A stretch of 64,000 nucleotides of DNA from Kryptolebias marmoratus (lineage: Eukaryota; Chordata; Actinopteri; Cyprinodontiformes; Rivulidae). The translations under genes were made by a program, and so were the position numbers. Under the pieces are notes generated by a model. It searched no databases. It saw nothing but the letters and a program-made list of their open reading frames with translations, and was not told the origin of the DNA. Within the stretch, counting starts at the first letter, position 1, and the number at the start of each line of letters is the position of its first letter. Location of the stretch: NCBI RefSeq assembly GCF_001649575.2, contig NC_051431.1, positions 3,742,225 to 3,806,224 on the forward strand, given 5' to 3'. Below, piece after piece: positions 62,161 through 64,000 of this stretch.

Positions 62161-64000
62161 TAGGATCTAGATGAAATTAAATCTCCTCTATGCAGATTAT
62201 AACAGTGAATATTTTTCATAAAGGTGACATCAGGCTAATACTCTTTGTAACATGAGTAGATGAATTGTTGCTAAGGTTATTAACTATACAGACACAAGAC
62301 ATTTACTTCATTCCTCCAAATCATTATCCTCCTCATAATTCTAAATGACCCAAATTGATTTTCAAAGAAATGTTGGATCAAGTTGGTCACAGGCCTCAGT
62401 GAAACATTATTACAGTAACTTGATGTGATTCTGATGGTGAACTTTCTTCTATAATCCATAATTAAGGAATGGCTGTTGGTTGAGTACATTTTCACTGTGT
62501 GCACATTTTCCCCCCTCTGTGTGTTAATATTGCTAAATGTGAAATTATTAATCTAAGCAATTAATTCAACAATGGTCATGCCTGTCAGGAAGACTTTAAT
62601 ATTAATTTTCTCATCTGTTAATGAATGTCATTCCTCCGAATGAAAACCCAGCCGTAAAAGGCAGAGCGGGCTCCAGCTAGCAGCAACAAAACATGCCCTC
62701 AGGCTACAATTGCTTCCACGTTTTTAAAACAATACAGAAAAAAAAAGCCTCCTTGAAAGGACACTCAGGAGATGACGATCTCAGAGATACCAATCTAGTC
62801 TGTCTTTGTGCTTTTAGAGTAGAAACACAAAACAGGAGAAGACCTGTCTGAGGATGCTTTCCCCAGCTTTAGAAATTTCTGGAATGACGTCTTCCTCGAG
62901 TCAAATGGAAGTTTGATCCTCCATTTAAAAGCAAAAATAGCATCTTCACCAGACCTCCTAAAGGCAGCACATGACATGAACTGTAACATATTTCCTGAAT
63001 TATTCACAGGCTCAGTTCAATCAAACAAATTAATGATGTTGCCCTGGAAAAATTTCACCCCGATTTTATTTTTAGAAATTCGCATTATCTGTTATCTGAG
63101 CAAAGGCTTAACTCGGTGCCAAAAGTCTTGGGTGCTTTATGCACCCTAGACAAATGGCAAATTGAAACCTATTAGCACACCAGTGTGTATATTTACCTTA
63201 ACTGGCCTGTTAAAATTATGCAGTGTGCATTTATGTCATTTATATCTATATGGACACATACAAAAACCCTCAAATTTTATGCAGAGTAAACATTCAGTTA
63301 GAACAAATACACTAACAGATTAACCTGACTGCAGATTCTGCTAATGTGCTTATGATTCCGGTTTATGAAAAGCCAGGTTTTTAGAAGGACTCCAAGCTTG
63401 ATTTTTCAGGAAAAACACATTAATGAAAACATGATGTCACACTCTCAAAGGAAGGGGCAATCAATAGATGGATGAAATGCTTTCATCCTGGATTCTGCTG
63501 TCCCAGAGAAGAGGAACCTAAAATAAAATTAAAAATACTTTGTGTGGATGCATACAGATTACTTTCCGGTTCTGAAAGAAAAAACGAAAATAAACTGATG
63601 TAAAAAGTATCAATGTGTGTCACTAATCCCTTTGAAACTGTGACATTTTCGCTGAAAAGGAGGAACACAAGTGAATCGGACAGGTTGTGATAGTTGGTGC
63701 AGAGTCTGTTGCAGACATTTAAAAACTGTGCTGAAGCAGCAAAGAATAACCACTGAGACAAACATTACCCATCACCACAAACCATGATTTTATAGCCTAA
63801 ATGTTCTATGAGGAGGAGCGCTATTTGAGAAGATTTTTGCCATGAAGGACAGCCAAATAAAATCACTGACTTAGCTGAACGGGGGACACAGCCGTGGGAA
63901 TGTGTTTTTTATGAGGGGTGCTGTGAGTATGTGGGAATTTGGGTAAAAAAAAAATGGTAAACACCTACGTAAAAATACAAAATACATACAATGAAATGCA

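Larger units (their letters stand above)
51851..64000 (-). other. Upstream intron of the nectin-like gene; Ig-domain exons not found
   Basis: 12 kb upstream of the membrane exon. I looked on the minus strand for Ig hallmark codons (Cys-x-Ala/Val, Trp, Tyr-x-Cys) next to splice sites, and for a classical nectin last exon ending in a PDZ ligand, and found neither. It holds two TA arrays, family A copies (58040-58692, 59105-60230 and 61250-62160) and a Tc1 relic. The sequence at 60440-60700 and around 56000-56900 is less repetitive and could contain regulatory elements. Confidence 0.65.

Overview
This is a window of vertebrate nuclear DNA, almost certainly from a ray-finned (teleost) fish. It is AT-rich, spliced genes are sparse, and introns run to several kilobases. 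The mobile-element repertoire is typical of teleosts: several Tc1-like relics, hAT-type and piggyBac-type MITEs, a tRNA-derived SINE, a PIF/Harbinger-like element and an LTR-type element. No bacterial-style gene, CRISPR array, rRNA or tRNA gene was seen. Nearly all open reading frames above 60 codons are chance frames.

The only protein-coding gene I can support lies on the minus strand and covers most of the window. Five coding exons with matching splice phases are at 51703-51850 (membrane span), 40994-41087 (proline-rich), 32174-32275, 24358-24501 (ends in a stop) and 6104-6343 (ends in a stop). Together they encode the transmembrane helix and cytoplasmic tail of an immunoglobulin-superfamily adhesion receptor of the nectin family. 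The best match I can recall is the alternative (beta-type) tail of nectin-1. The ectodomain exons are not in the window and must lie beyond base 64000. Two phase-0 terminal exons compete after the third exon. One (24358-24501) carries two ITIM-like tyrosine motifs. The other (6104-6343) carries a longer Pro/Tyr-rich tail. Neither ends in the PDZ ligand of classical nectins.

The rest is intron, 3' flank and repeats. The dominant repeat is an unclassified dispersed family, called family A here, with about 15 copies or fragments in both orientations. Better copies start with a 19-bp near-palindrome and contain one to three internal units of about 200-300 bp. Many units carry a CAAGATGGCNNCC motif resembling the YY1 site. 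Three other elements sit cleanly inside family A copies with target-site duplications: a SINE (10229-10574), a solo-LTR-like element (17986-18355) and a Harbinger-like MITE (19804-20469). A Tc1 relic (about 59500-59975) probably interrupts a fourth copy. Other elements are three hAT-type MITEs (one nested in a deleted Tc1 copy), a piggyBac-type MITE, two further Tc1 relics, and TA, GT and trinucleotide microsatellites.

A single N at 15859 between two identical 95-bp segments points to a false duplication at an assembly join.

Layout: 1-6103, 3' flank and possible 3' UTR; 6104-51850, tail exons separated by 8-18 kb introns; 51851-64000, upstream intron rich in family A copies at its far end.
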